Shown here piece after piece: positions 11,646 through 22,664 of a stretch of DNA of 64,000 nucleotides. A program made the translations under genes and the position numbers. This DNA is from Lepiota brunneoincarnata (taxonomy: Eukaryota; Basidiomycota; Agaricomycetes; Agaricales; Agaricaceae), in NCBI GenBank assembly GCA_023014365.1, contig JAEBUN010000022.1, positions 62,001 through 126,000 on the forward strand, in the 5' to 3' direction. Under the pieces are notes generated by a model. The model was given only the letters and a program-made list of their open reading frames with translations, had not been told where the DNA came from and did not search any database. How positions within the stretch are numbered: position 1 is the first letter of the stretch; each line of letters opens with the position of its first letter.

Positions 11646-12452
11646 GAATGATACAATCAGGAAATCGAAACCTACCTCACCATATACTGCACCAGAAATC
11701 CCCTTGACTGGTCAGAAACCCTCCCTATCGCCGAGTTTGCACACAACTCCAAAATACATGCCTCAAGACAGAAATCCCCATTCAAATTAATCATGGGATA
11801 CAACCCTCTGTCAATACCCACAATAATGGAAACATCAAATTTTCCATCAGTAGACGAACGCATCAGACTTCTTGATGATGCCAGAAAAGAAGCACATGTG
11901 GCACATCAACTCTCCGCTGACATTATGAAACAAAGAACCAGAAGAACTGTCAAACCCCTTGAAACACATCAAAAAGTATGGCTAGAAGCCAAGAACCTCA
12001 AACTCCCCTTCATCTCCAACAAAATATCCCCAAAAAGACTAGGACCTTTCCTTATCTCAGAAGTCTTATCGCCACTCACATACAAACTAAAACTTCCCAT
12101 CAAATGGAAGATACATCCAGTGTTCCACTGAAATCTTCTAACCCCATATACTGAAACAGAAGCATATGGATCTCACCTGACTCCACCACCACCAGACATC
12201 ATCAATGAAGAAGAAGAATATGAAATAGAAGCCATCCTTAATCACCGCCAATATTGTGGAAAACTTCAATACTATGTCAAATGGAAAGGATACTCCCACA
12301 CAGAGAACGAATGGATCACCAACAAAACACTCCATGCAAATGCCGAAGAATACTTAACCAAGTACAAAGAAACTCATGGAATTCCCCAGAAAGAACAAGA
12401 ACCCATCAAACCCTACCAAAGACAACTTCATTCTCACAACAAACATACTTAA
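11646..12452 (+). pseudogene. A1 integrase C-terminus and chromodomain
   Basis: After the deletion the frame shifts. It encodes the integrase C-terminal region (LGPFLISEVLS near 12040) and a chromodomain at about 12207-12370 with the aromatic YYVKWKGYS motif. Chromodomains of Ty3 chromoviruses bind histone marks and guide integration; H3K9me-type heterochromatin targeting is known for the class and inferred here. A TGA at 12129 breaks it (A2 has AGA). It ends with TAA 12450, three bases before the ORF3 ATG. Confidence 0.85.
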
Positions 12453-12455
12453 AAG

Positions 12456-13580
12456 ATGCCCATGAACCTTGATCTCACTCATCCCCAAACCACACCCCCT
12501 TATTCCACCACACCCTCTCCATCTTCCTCATCATCCTCCATAATCATCATCAATGACCAGAAGGTCAAACATACAATACTTCAGACAACTCCCGTACCGG
12601 CCCTGTCTCCCTACACTCCCTCTCACACCTTCGCCACAACCTACACCACCGATAGAGACAAGACCCCTGACCCCAATGCCACCCCAGAACCAACAATTGC
12701 CCCAGCCGCCTCCCTTAGATTCCATACAGCTGGAGTACAATCACATGGACCAAATCACCCTTCTGATGGAGATTTGCGTGAGGCTGCAACCAGCCAAACC
12801 ATTACAGATAAATTGGAATACTCTCCAATTTCAGAATACAACCAACAACTCTGGTTGGACTACACCCACCACATACGACAGACTAAGGCTCTTGCTGCTG
12901 TGTACGATATGCAATGTGCCTGGGCAGAATCACTTGAGCAACTTCTCTGCTCACGATTGAGCCTCATATCTGAGATGTCGAAGAACCTACCCAAACAAGA
13001 TGAGGTACATACCTTGCAGTCCCCCACCACAACCGTCACCCCCATTACCATGACAACCACTACCACTATCACCACCCCCACTCCCAATAAGGGAAAGAAG
13101 CCCACCAGTATCAGAAACCCTTTCAGACATGTTACCCCCACCAGAAACACCACCCACACCATCGCCAATAACAATGTCCTGGTTCAGAACTCCACCAATT
13201 CCGTTCACACATGAACTGACCCCTGAACCACTGATAGGTCAGTATGCATCCAATGCAGACATACCAGACACTGGGCCATGGATTGCCCCCAATTTGCCTG
13301 CCTTGGATGCAAGCAATACACCCCAGGGCATTACTCTTACAACTGCATCAAGTACAGATGCCCCCACTGTGCAGTTTTCCAACCTCACCATAAATGGACC
13401 AAATGTCCAAATCAGAAGACCCGACACACCCCCTACTCCAGAAATTCAACAACCCATTCCTTGACCACTCCCACAACTCACAATCGTTACATCAATCTCA
13501 CTGACAATAACTACTACAAGGAATGCTATGATGATGTTGCCAAATCAAACATCACAGGAGAACCATGCAGTTCCTTCTGA
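12456..13580 (+). pseudogene. A1 ORF3: Pro/Thr-rich protein with zinc knuckles
   Basis: The ATG lies 3 nt after the pol stop (TAA AAG ATG), in the same frame. It reads MPMNLDLTHPQTT, a P/T/S-rich N-terminus, a helical middle (near KALAAVYDMQCAWAESLEQL) and a Cys/His array: CIQCRHTRHWAMDC, then CLGCKQYTPGHYSYNC, then CPHC. TGA 13212 is present in all three A copies; TGA 13224 is A1-specific. It ends at TTC TGA (13578). A similar protein sits at the same place in D. I do not recognise a named family. The knuckles suggest nucleic-acid binding. Confidence 0.65.
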
Positions 13581-13824
13581 AGAAGAACCAATCACCCCAC
13601 CAGAAGAAAGAATAGAAAGCCCTCACTTCAGATGCCTCTTATACAACATCTTTTATCCAGGACAACACCCCTCCCCAGAAACAGCTACCATACTTGACTT
13701 ATGCAGAACCCCCACTCCTACCCTTTCCCCAGTCATTCCTCCTTGCCCCAATTCCACCGAAAATCCCCAAGTTGACTACTACAAACCAAACTACCTTGCC
13801 AAATACCCAGAAGAAGGAAACTAA
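13528..13824 (+). pseudogene. A1 ORF4 / +1 extension of ORF3
   Basis: The frame overlaps the end of ORF3 by about 50 nt in the +1 frame and continues to TAA 13822. The region PEERIESPHFRCLL onward is conserved in A2 and A3 in the same register after each ORF3 stop. It may be reached by a +1 shift at TTC TGA or be a separate small ORF. Confidence 0.45.
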
Positions 13825-13855
13825 CAAGTTGTTATGGAAAAACAACTCTAGAAAC

Positions 13856-14238
13856 TGTTACCTGGGTTAGGGGTTCACTCTTGAGTAGCATGGCGTTCAA
13901 CACAGGATGTCTATACAGACTTGGTCCTGTCCTACTAGGCGTGACTTGGAGACGACAGAGCACTATAAGTCCAGCCAGTTATGGCAAAGAGGTATAGGAG
14001 GCAAGAACTTTATAACACTAAGATAAGGATACAAGGTATTGTACTGTATCCTTATATACTTCTAAGTGTGGCTGTACTCCTACTATAATAGTCTGGACCA
14101 AGGTAACTACGAGTCAGAGATAAGAGATATGAGGCATGTGGTAAGAATTGTCCTTCTGATGTACACTACTGATAGTTTCATAGTGACATGGGAAATGTAA
14201 CTAAAAATAACTGTCCTTCTGATGGAATTCTGATAACA
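13856..14238 (-). repeat. 3' LTR of A2 (383 bp)
   Basis: Plus-strand TGTTACCTGGG to CTGATAACA. It belongs to the same LTR family as 21884-22266. No gene. Confidence 0.87.
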
Positions 14239-14275
14239 TTAGGTCCATTCCTAGAGTTGTTTTCCATACAACTTG

Positions 14276-14560
14276 TTAATTTCCTTCTTCCGGGTATTCA
14301 GCTAAGTAGTTTGGTTCGTAATATTCAATCTGAGTTTGGTCGGTAGAGTCTGGTCTGGGGGGAATGACAGGAGAGAAGGTGGGAGTGGGAGTCCTGTGGA
14401 GATTGAGTATAGTGGCGGTTTCTGGGGATGGGGGTTGTCCTGGATAGAAAATGTCGTATAGTAGGCATCTGAAATGGGGACTTTCTATTCTTTCTTCTGG
14501 TGGGGTGGTTGGGTTTTCTTCAGAAAGAACCGCATGGTTCTCCTGTAATGTTTGATTCAG
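14276..14560 (-). pseudogene. A2 ORF4 / +1 extension of ORF3
   Basis: A frame overlapping the end of ORF3 encodes the region EERIESPHFRCLLYDIFYP and ends at TAA 14278-14276. No stop was seen in it from the ORF3 terminator onward. The conservation with A1 argues it is or was translated. Confidence 0.45.
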
Positions 14561-15644
14561 CTACGTCGTTGTAGCATTCCTCATAGTAGTCGTCGTGAGT
14601 GAGGTCGATGTATCTATGATGAGTTGTGGGAGTGGTCGAGGGACAGGTTGTCAGATTTCTGGAGTAGGGGGCATGTCGAGTCTTTCGATTTGGGTATTCG
14701 GTCCGTTTATGGCACAGTTGGAAAACAGCGCAGTGGGGGCATCTATACTTGATGCAGTCATATGAGTAATGCCCTGGGGCATATTGCTTGCATCTGAGGC
14801 AAGCAAATTGGGGGCAATCCATGGCCCAGTGTCCTGTGTGCCTGCATTGGATACAGACTGATCTGTTGGTGGTTTGGGGGTTGGTTCATGAGTGAATGGG
14901 ATTGGGGGAGTTCCAAATTGGGACGTTGTTACTGGCGACAGTGTGGGTGGTGTCCTTGGTGAGGGTGAGAAGTCTGAAGGGATTTCTGATACTGGTGGGC
15001 TTTCTTCCCTTGTTGAGGACGGTGGTGATGATAGCGGCAGTGGTCATTGTGGTAGTGGTGGGGATGGTTGCGGTGGGGGGCTGCGAGGTATGTACCTCAT
15101 TTTGTTTGGGTAGGTTCTTCGACACCTCGGACATGAGGCCCGATCTTGAGCGGAGAAGTCGCTCAAGTGATTCTGCCCAGGCACGTTGCATATTGTACGC
15201 AGTAGCGAGAGCCTTAGTCTGTCGTACGTGGTGGGTATAGTCGTACCAGAGTTGTTGGTCATATTCTGAAATTGAAGTGTGTTCCAATTTAGTCGTAAAG
15301 GCTCTGTCGGTGGCAGCCTCGCGCAGATCTCCGTCAGAAGGGTGATCTGGTCCATATGATCGTACTCCAGCTGTATGGTATCTAAGGGAGGCAGCTGGGG
15401 CGGCTGTTGGTTCTGGGGTGTCGTTGGGGTTGGGGGTCTTGTCCCTGAGGGAGGCGTATGTTGCGGTGAAGGTGTGGGAAGGGGTGTAGGGAGACGGGGC
15501 CGGAATGGGAGTTGTCTGAAGTGTAGTATGTTTGATGCTTGCATTGTTTATGATGACAACAGAAGATGATGAGGAAGTTGGTGAGGGTGTTGTTGAAAAA
15601 GGGCAAGTAGTTTGGGGGTGAGTGAGGTCAAGGTTCATAGGCAT
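14520..15644 (-). pseudogene. A2 ORF3 (zinc-knuckle protein)
   Basis: The ATG at 15644 follows the pol stop by 3 nt, as in A1. The frame is open except for one TGA (14888-14886), the same position as in A1 and A3. Knuckle region: CIQCRHTGHWAMDC, CLRCKQYAPGHYSYDC and CPHC. This is the best preserved copy, about 374 codons including the TGA. It ends TTC TGA at 14520. Confidence 0.65.
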
Positions 15645-15647
15645 CTT

Positions 15648-16337
15648 TTAAGCACGTTTGGTGTGGGAGCGAAGTTGTCTTTGGTTGGTTCTGGTGGGTT
15701 CCTGTTCTTTCTGGAGAATTCCATGAGCTTCTTTATACTCAGTTAAGTATTCTTTGGCATTTGCGTGGAGTGTTTCATCAGTGATCCATTCATTTTCCAT
15801 GTGGGAGTATCCTTTCCATTTGACATAATATTGGAATTTTCTGCGGTGTTGGTGGTGATTTAGAATGGCTTCTATTTCGTATTCTTCTTCTTCATTGATG
15901 ATGTCTGGTAGTGGTGGAGTCGGATGAGATCCATATGCTTCTGTTTCAGTATATGGGGTTAGAAGGTTTCTGTGGAATACCAGGTGTATTTTCCATTTGA
16001 TCGGAAGTTTTAGTTTGTAGGTGAGTGGCGATAAGACTTCTGAGATAAGGAAAGGTCCTAGTCACTTTGGGGATATTTTGTTGGAGATGAAGGGGAGTTT
16101 GAGGTTTTTGGCTTCTAGCCATACTTTTTGATGTGTTTCAAGGGGTTTGACAGTTCTTCTGGTTCTTTGTTTCATAATGTCAGTGGAGAGTTGATGTGCT
16201 GCATGTGCTTCTTTTCTGGCATCATCAAGGAGTCTGATGTGTTCGTCTACTGATGGAAAGTTCAATGTTTCCATTACCGTGGGTATCGGTGGAGGGTTGT
16301 ATCCCATGATTAGTTCAAATGGGGATTTCTGCCGTGA
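15648..16337 (-). pseudogene. A2 integrase C-terminus and chromodomain
   Basis: Minus-strand continuation of integrase after the F solo LTR. It includes IMGYNPPPIPTVME near 16310 and the C-terminal region to 16062. The chromodomain is read at about 15905-15730. A TGA near 16062 breaks the frame. It ends with TAA at about 15650, just before ORF3. Confidence 0.8.
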
Positions 16338-16648
16338 TGTAAGGGGACTATACCCCCTTACGCAAGGTACGTCTAGGGGTCTGTGGTTGGGTATCCATGC
16401 TTGGCCTCTCTAGCCGATGCCCGATGCCTAAGCCCGGCCTCGGCCTTCGGCCACCCCCATCCCCGAGTCTAACCCACGTGCGACTGACGTTGTTTGTATA
16501 TTGTTTGCGTACGTTATGTTCTAGTAGCTACGTAGTGTTTGGCTACCCGGTCTGTGCGCAGGCCTCTATGTATATAAGTAGTGTGGGTGTCGATTGTATT
16601 CGCCACCCAAATATCAACTTGGTTCCGGTGCTCTTACTTCCCCTAACA
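16338..16648 (+). repeat. Solo LTR, family F (311 bp)
   Basis: Starts TGTAAGGGGACTATACC and ends CTTCCCCTAACA. The flanks are CGTGA and CTTGA; the uninterrupted sequence in A1 reads CTTGA, so this is a 5-bp duplication with one change. It is GC-rich, has TATATAAG near its 3' end, and is almost identical to 51990-52301. Orientation is arbitrary. Confidence 0.82.
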
Positions 16649-19536
16649 CTTGAGGCATGTATTTTGGAGTTGTGTGCGAATTCGGCAATAGGGAGGGTTT
16701 CTGACCAGTCAAGAGGGTTTCTGGTGCAGTATATGGTGAGGTAGGTTTCGATTTCCTGATTGTATCATTCGGTGGAACCATCTGTCTGGGGATGGTATGC
16801 AGTTGAGAATGCCTGTTGGATGTTTAGGCATTTGGCTAGTTGTCTGAGGGAGTTGGCAGCGAATCTGGGGTCTCGATCTGATATGATTTTATCGGGTAAT
16901 CCGAATCTGGTGAAGACTTTTTCTATTAATAGCTGTCCGATGTCATCGGCATTTGATTGATCTGATGTTGGGATGAAAATTACCCCCTTCGTAAGGCCAT
17001 GGTCCACCACGGACAATATCGCATTATGGCTGGCACTAGGCAGTAGGCCAGTGATAAGATCCCATGAGATTTGGGCAAATGGGCGTTTGGAAGATGATGG
17101 TGGGATCGGTTGAGTTGGTGTGTGATCTGGTCTGCATATGATTTTGTGTTGCTGACACTCTGGACAGCCTTTGACATAGTTCTTTATGAACGTCGACATT
17201 CCTGGCCAATATACTTCTTTCTTGGCAAGGCGGTATGTTTCCTGTTCTCCAGGGTGGCCACGTGTAGGGTGGTTGTGGTATCTTGCAATGACATCACGTC
17301 TGAGTTGGAGGTCTTCTGGAATAATGACACATTCTTGGAACGTGAGGAGTGGACCATTCAAAGTTGGAACTGTTCCAAAGTCTTTGTCGGCGGCATTAGG
17401 GTGGGTTTCTTTTAGGAGTTTGAACGCTTTGGTGGTTCTAGCGTCATATTTGGGTGATTCTGTGATTCTTTCTTGAAGTTCCATATCGACGGTGGTGATA
17501 AAGAGGTGTTCTGGAAGCATGGTGACGTCTTCGTTATCATTATCCTCATCAGGGATATGGTCTGGTCGTCTTGATAGGGCATCTGGTGCTGGGATCTTTG
17601 ATCCTGGGACGTGTTCTAATTTGAAGTTGTAGTCAGCGAGGGTCTGGACCCATCGTGCTTGTCGGCAGTTGATTTTCTGGGTTTACACCAATATGTGAGG
17701 TTCTGGTGATCTGTTCTGATATGGACAGTGTGAGGGCTGCCAAGGAGGTAGTGGTGCCATTCTTTGAGGGCTCAGATAATAGCAAGGAGTTCCCTGTTGT
17801 AGATATCGTAGTTGCGTTCTGCTGGTCTGAATGTCTTTGAATAGAATGATACGGGTTTCCATATTCCATTGATGTTGTGTTGATACAGGACAGCTCCTGA
17901 TGCAAATTTGGAAGCATCGGCTTCTATTTCGAAGGGTTTTGTGGAGTTGGGCATGAGGAGTACCGGTTCCTTTAGGAATTCGTTCTTGAGTGTTTCAAAC
18001 GCTTTCTGTTGTTCTTCTTTCCATTCGAATTTGTTTGATTTGGAAAGGAGTTGGTTCAGGGGTTTGGTGTGGTGGGAGTAGTTGCAGATGAACTTCCAGT
18101 AGAAGTTACAGAATCCGATGAATTTCCGAATGTGTCGGACTGTTTTTGGCACTGGCCAGTCTTCTATTCCTTTGAGTTTTCCCGGATCCATTTTGATCTC
18201 GTCTGGCATGATGATCATGCCAAGATATTTGAGTCGTTTTGAGGTAGAGATCATTTTCCTGCAGGATTTGCAGTACTTTTTCCATAAGTCAGTTGGTTTC
18301 TTCCTGGGTTTTACCGTAGATTAGGATATCATCTATGTAGATGATGATTCCTCCTTTCTCCATTATTTTGGAGAATAATGTGTCCATCATATGTTGGAAC
18401 GTTGCGGGACTGTTGCAGAGCCCGAAAAACATAACAGTTGGTTCGAAAAGACCCATGGGAGTCTTGAACGCTGCTTTCCATTGATCGCCATCTTTGATTC
18501 TGACGTTATTGTATCCCAAGCGGACATCAAGCTTAGTGAAATACTTAGCTCCTTTGAGTTTATCCATGATAGAGGAAATCATGGGAATTGGGTAAGCATT
18601 TTTGATAGTATGATCGTTTAGATAACGATAGTCTTGGCAGGGTCGGAGGTCTCCTCCTTTCTTGGCAACGAAGAAAAAGGGTGATGCCATAGAGGATTTT
18701 GAGGGTCGGATGTACCCTTTTCGGAGGTTTTCATTTATGAATTCTTCTAGTGCTTTTTCTTCAGCAGGTGCCACTTGATAAGGTTTCATCGATTTTGCTT
18801 CGAATGTCGGTTTTAGTTCAATTTTGTGATCAAATGTTCTTGATGGTGGGAATCGTTCGGAGGCTTTCTTGTTGAATATTCTGGCCCATCGGGTGAATCT
18901 CCGAGGGATCTCAGGTGGTTCTTTGTTCGATTCTGGTTGTTTCCCTTTTAGGGTTGCTGATTTTGTCGGGTTGTGTTGTTCATTGTGGAGCATTGTGGCG
19001 TGTGTTGCTTTAGCGTTTACTTCTAATGGGGTTAGAAGCATCGGGTTCATTTCTCTTTCTAAAGAGAAGGTATCAAGTTCAACGTTTGACAGGTTGACGT
19101 ATTCTTCAGGGTTTTCCTCAGGTTGAGAGGTTTTTCCAGCCATTATGTCCATGGCAATGGAGTTGAGTTCAACGGGTTGTCATAGAGTTCTGAGGAGTTT
19201 GGAAAAGTTTTGGTGGTTGATTTGGGGTTTCCAAGAGAATGTCTTGGTTTTCCAGTTGATGTCGGGATTATATTGTTCCAACCAGGGAAATCTGATGATG
19301 AGGTCTTTCTCACCAGTGTTTGTGATGTACACTTCTAGCGTGCAATCTCTTCCATCGATGATGGTTCTGATTTTGATGTATTCATGGATCTTGCCATGTT
19401 GATTATCAGTTCCGTCAACGTTACTGAGTGGAATTGGTTGGTCCAGCTGTTTGGTTTGATAACCATGTCGTTCAACGACCTTGTGGGAGATGAAATTCCC
19501 TTGGGCTCCTGAGTCTATCAGGGCGGTGATGGCCAC
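16649..19536 (-). pseudogene. A2 pol: protease, RT, RNase H, integrase
   Basis: Protease (ALIDSGAQGNF, about 19525), RT (with YIDDILIY near 18330), RNase H (about 17990-17690) and the integrase zinc and catalytic core (17520-16765; HHCC ending CPECQQHK, then ISDRDPRF and YHPQTDGSTE) are all recognisable. Breaks are a TGA after the protease, TGA near 18289, a loss of about 32 nt in RT near 18240 that shifts the frame, TGA near 17772, a further shift near 17680, and the F solo LTR. Confidence 0.86.
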
Positions 19537-19712
19537 AGGTTTTGATGTCCGTTCACTCCAAATCTCGATGGGTAAGAAAAGGGATCATTTATTCAGGGAT
19601 AGTCGTAATTGTACAGAGTTTATCGAGAAAGTGTCCTTCTGGGAGTGATAGTACAAAATGTCTTTCTGAGTTCTGGAACGTGCAGGGGCACATCGGTCGA
19701 CAGCGTTCCTTT

Positions 19713-21512
19713 TTAAAAATCCTGGAATGGATGCATCTCCGGGTCCTCGGCTAGCACGGAGTGGAGTTCTTGTTGGAGTTCAGGATCGAGATCATCAACC
19801 ATTTGGCGCATCTGAGATGCAACTTCTGCAATGGCAAGGGAATATTTGCGTTGTGGTGATTGTTGGGCATTCCGGTTTGGAAATCCGGGACGAGTGTTTT
19901 GTTGTCCAAGGAAGGGATGGTTGGGGTTTCTCGCAGGGCGAGGGGGGTTGGTGCGCATTCCTGGGAAGCGTCTAGTCGGTGATGGTTGAGGGCATTTGCT
20001 GACCCAATAATCTTTGGCTCCACATTGGAAGCATTCTTGGTTCTGGTATGATTTCATTTGTTGTCCGGTGACAACAGCATCTAACTCCAATGGTTCTTGT
20101 GTGGAGTCTTCTTTGGCATATTCTGGTTGTGGAATTTTGGGATAAGGATCTTCAAACCTTTCTTCCATTGCAGCATGGTCTATTTCCATGGCATGTGGGT
20201 CTCGTGGGGTGAAATGTGGGGCATTGCTCCTTTGATAGAATTGTGCATAGGGCACGTTGTTGTTTGGACAGTTTGGTCCATGGTTGGGTTGATACTGGTT
20301 TCTTTGGGGAAACGTGTTTTTAGGGGTGCCATAGAGGGCATTGATTTGGCAGAAATTGTCATCGAGCTTATTGGCTCAGGTGTACCAAGCGGCGATAGTT
20401 GTTGGAGGGTTTTCCAATTCGTTGATCTTCATGGCAATGCAGCGGTCGATTGCCTTGCGGTATAGATCGATCAAGGTGCGATCTTTGCTTAGTCTGGATT
20501 GGCGGACAAGTTCCTTGAACTGAGCGTTGAATTCAGTCATTGGTTTGCCTGCTTGGTGCAGGGTTTGAAGTCTGGTGTGTGCATACGCATGTTCGTCTGC
20601 CAGGGTGAAGTCAGCTCTGAGGCGGGCAGTGAAGTTATCCCATGATTCCATGGCTATGGGTTGTCCTTGTTGAGTTTGGGCGTTTCTCTCATGGAGGTAT
20701 TGTCTGGCCCAGGCTTGGGCATCTCCTGATTGCATTGTTGAAAGGACAAATAAAGTCCTAGCAAGGTCGGTGTTGTACGTGGTTGCATTGGCAAGCACGT
20801 AAACTTCACATTGGAAGATCCAATCTTCAAACAGTCTTCTAGTTCCGTCGAAGGCGATGGGTTTGAGGAGTCCTAGCTCCTTTGGGGTAGGTGTGGCAGC
20901 CATTATTTGTAATTGTCCGGGTGGCGGCGGCGGTGGTGGTGATGGGGGTTGTGTTGGTCGTAGTGGAGGAGCCAGTAGGGCTAAGGGTACAGTTGGTGCA
21001 GGTAATGCGGGTGGTTGTGGATCAGGATCCGATTGGTTGTCATCTGTTATATAGACATCGGAGTCGTTATCTGCTGGGGGAGTTCTTCCTTGATTTACTG
21101 CGTACTTGTGATGTGTGAGTAAATTTTCTTCCAATTTGGAAAGTTCTCTTGGTTGCTTGAGAGCGTTTTTAAGTCTTTGAAGTTTGTAGTCGTTTAATGG
21201 ATCTACTTTGGCACGGTATTCCTCAGCTTGTTTGTGTCTTCTTTCTTCTTCTTCATAGTGTTCTTTTAATTTTCTTTTGTGTTGTATTCTTTGTCATTCT
21301 GCTAGTTCGTCAGCAAAACTTGTTCTTGTACGTGTTGATGTACTTGGAGTGGGTGAGTCAAATGGGGATGGAGGATAGAATGGGGATGGTGTCTGGGTGG
21401 GGATAGGGTTTCTTCTGGGATCCGGGTTTTGGGTTCCTGATCCTGAGATTCTACTTCTCGATTTGGGAGGAGGTGATGGAGTTTCTCAGGCTGAGAATTT
21501 CTTTGGAGGCAT
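19713..21512 (-). pseudogene. A2 gag
   Basis: ATG 21512, MPPKKFSA, in one frame to TAA 19713. The capsid core lies at about 20840-20380 and the knuckle CFQCGAKDYWVSKC at about 20030. The only breaks are three TGA codons near 21488, 21299 and 20376. The second is CGA in A1; the third (after AWYT) is TGA in all three copies. Confidence 0.86.
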
Positions 21513-21524
21513 GATGGCAGTTGT

Positions 21525-21854
21525 CTAGCAATCAATTATCACTAGAAGAATGAAAAATTGAGTTGCAATGATGGATATCCCTGAGTATAGGTTCCACGAT
21601 CTGATGATGCAACAGTGACAGGGGCATGTGATACATTCGAGTTCTAAGGTGATAATTTGGTAGGTGATGAGGGTGGCAGTGGAGGTGAAGATGAAAATGA
21701 GTAGGTAAGCCAGGTCTTCTGGCGGGGAGAGGTTGAGGGACGTAGCGATGGCTACACAGAGAGGTGGTTTCCTTTCATATGTTGTTTTGAACGACCAGAG
21801 TATCTCGACGCGTTTAGTATGTCGGCAGAGCAGGATAGGGTAGAGGGCGAGCAA
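21525..21854 (-). CDS. A2 ORF0: hydrophobic leader ORF
   Basis: A 109-codon open frame with no stop, in the gag frame, ending at TAG just upstream of gag ATG 21512. Two hydrophobic segments flank a CPCHCC motif. It lacks an internal ATG (A3 and A1 have one before the ERKPP region), so initiation here is uncertain. It is conserved with A1 and A3. Confidence 0.45.
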   Translation of the reverse strand: MLALYPILLCRHTKRVEILWSFKTTYERKPPLCVAIATSLNLSPPEDLAYLLIFIFTSTATLITYQIITLELECITCPCHCCIIRSWNLYSGISIIATQFFILLVIIDC

Positions 21855-21883
21855 GAGATAAGCAGCAGAGTATCTTAGTGTTT

Positions 21884-22266
21884 TATTACCCAGGTTAGGG
21901 GTTCGCTCTTGAGTAGCACAGCGTTTGACACAGGATGTCTATACAGACTTGGTCCTGTCCTACTAGGCGTGACTTGGAGATGACGGAGCACTATAAGTCC
22001 AGCCGGTTATGGCAAAGAGGTATAGGAGGCAAGAACTTTATAACACTAAGATAAGGATACAAGGTATTGTACTGTATCCTTATATACTTCTAAGTGTGGC
22101 TGTACTCCTACTATAATAGTCCAGACCAAGGTAACTATGAGTCAGAGATAAGAGATATGAGGCATGTGGTAAGAATCGTCCTTCTGATGTACACTACTGA
22201 TAGTTTCATAGTGACATGGGAAATGTAACTAAAAATAACTGTCCTTCTGATGGAATTCTGATAACA
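21884..22266 (-). repeat. 5' LTR of A2 (383 bp)
   Basis: The outer TG reads TA (21884-21885), a point change; the other end is CTGATAACA. On the minus strand the R-start sequence and the adjacent PBS (plus strand ATCTTAGTGTT at about 21872-21882) show the A-family self-priming pairing. Confidence 0.85.
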
Positions 22267-22279
22267 GAAATAGACCTAA

Positions 22280-22664
22280 TGTTATCAGAAGTCTTATCAG
22301 AAGGATGGTTATATTTAGTTTATATTCCCATGTCACTATGAAACCATCAGTAGTGTACATCAGAAGGACTATTCTTAGTACATGCCTCATTTTCCCTTAT
22401 CTCTGACTTGTATCTACTCTGGTCCAGATTATTATAGTAGGAGTACAGCCACACTTAAAAGTATATAAGGATACAGTACATCGTTATGTATCCTTATCTT
22501 AGTGTTATAAAGTTCTTGCCTCCTATACCTCTTTGCCATAACCAGCTGGACTTATAGTGCTCTGTCATCTCCAAGTCACGCTTAGTAGGACAGGACCAAG
22601 TCTGTATAGACATCCTGTGTCAAACTCTGTGCTACTCAAGAGTGAACCCCTAACCTGGGTAACA
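22280..22664 (+). repeat. 3' LTR of A1 (385 bp)
   Basis: TGTTATCAG to GGGTAACA, followed by ACATC, the target duplication. It differs from the 5' LTR mainly by transitions. TATA is at 22462 and ATCTTAGTGTT at 22496. Confidence 0.88.

Larger units (their letters stand above)
13856..22266 (-). mobile_element. Ty3/gypsy element A, copy A2 (inserted in A1)
   Basis: It is bounded by 383-bp LTRs at 13856-14238 and 21884-22266, with GAAAC on the left and GAAAT on the right as the 5-bp duplication. It carries a family-F solo LTR in its integrase. Net length is about 8.1 kb. It keeps visibly more CpG than A1 or A3, consistent with its inner, younger position. Confidence 0.88.
6526..22664 (+). mobile_element. 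Ty3/gypsy element A, copy A1 (inserted in A3 ORF3)
   Basis: The two 385-bp LTRs (6526-6910 and 22280-22664) are bracketed by a perfect ACATC duplication (6521-6525 and 22665-22669). A2 interrupts it 13 bp before its 3' LTR. Net length is about 7.7 kb. The shortfall against A2 and A3 is explained by a deletion of about 0.5 kb in integrase near 11620. Confidence 0.88.

Noticed and set aside
18531..18541. CAAGCTTAGTGAA in A2 as another copy of the C palindrome
   Set aside because: It is the A-family RT coding sequence (AAG CTT in KLDV region), lacks the initial T and is not repeated in A.
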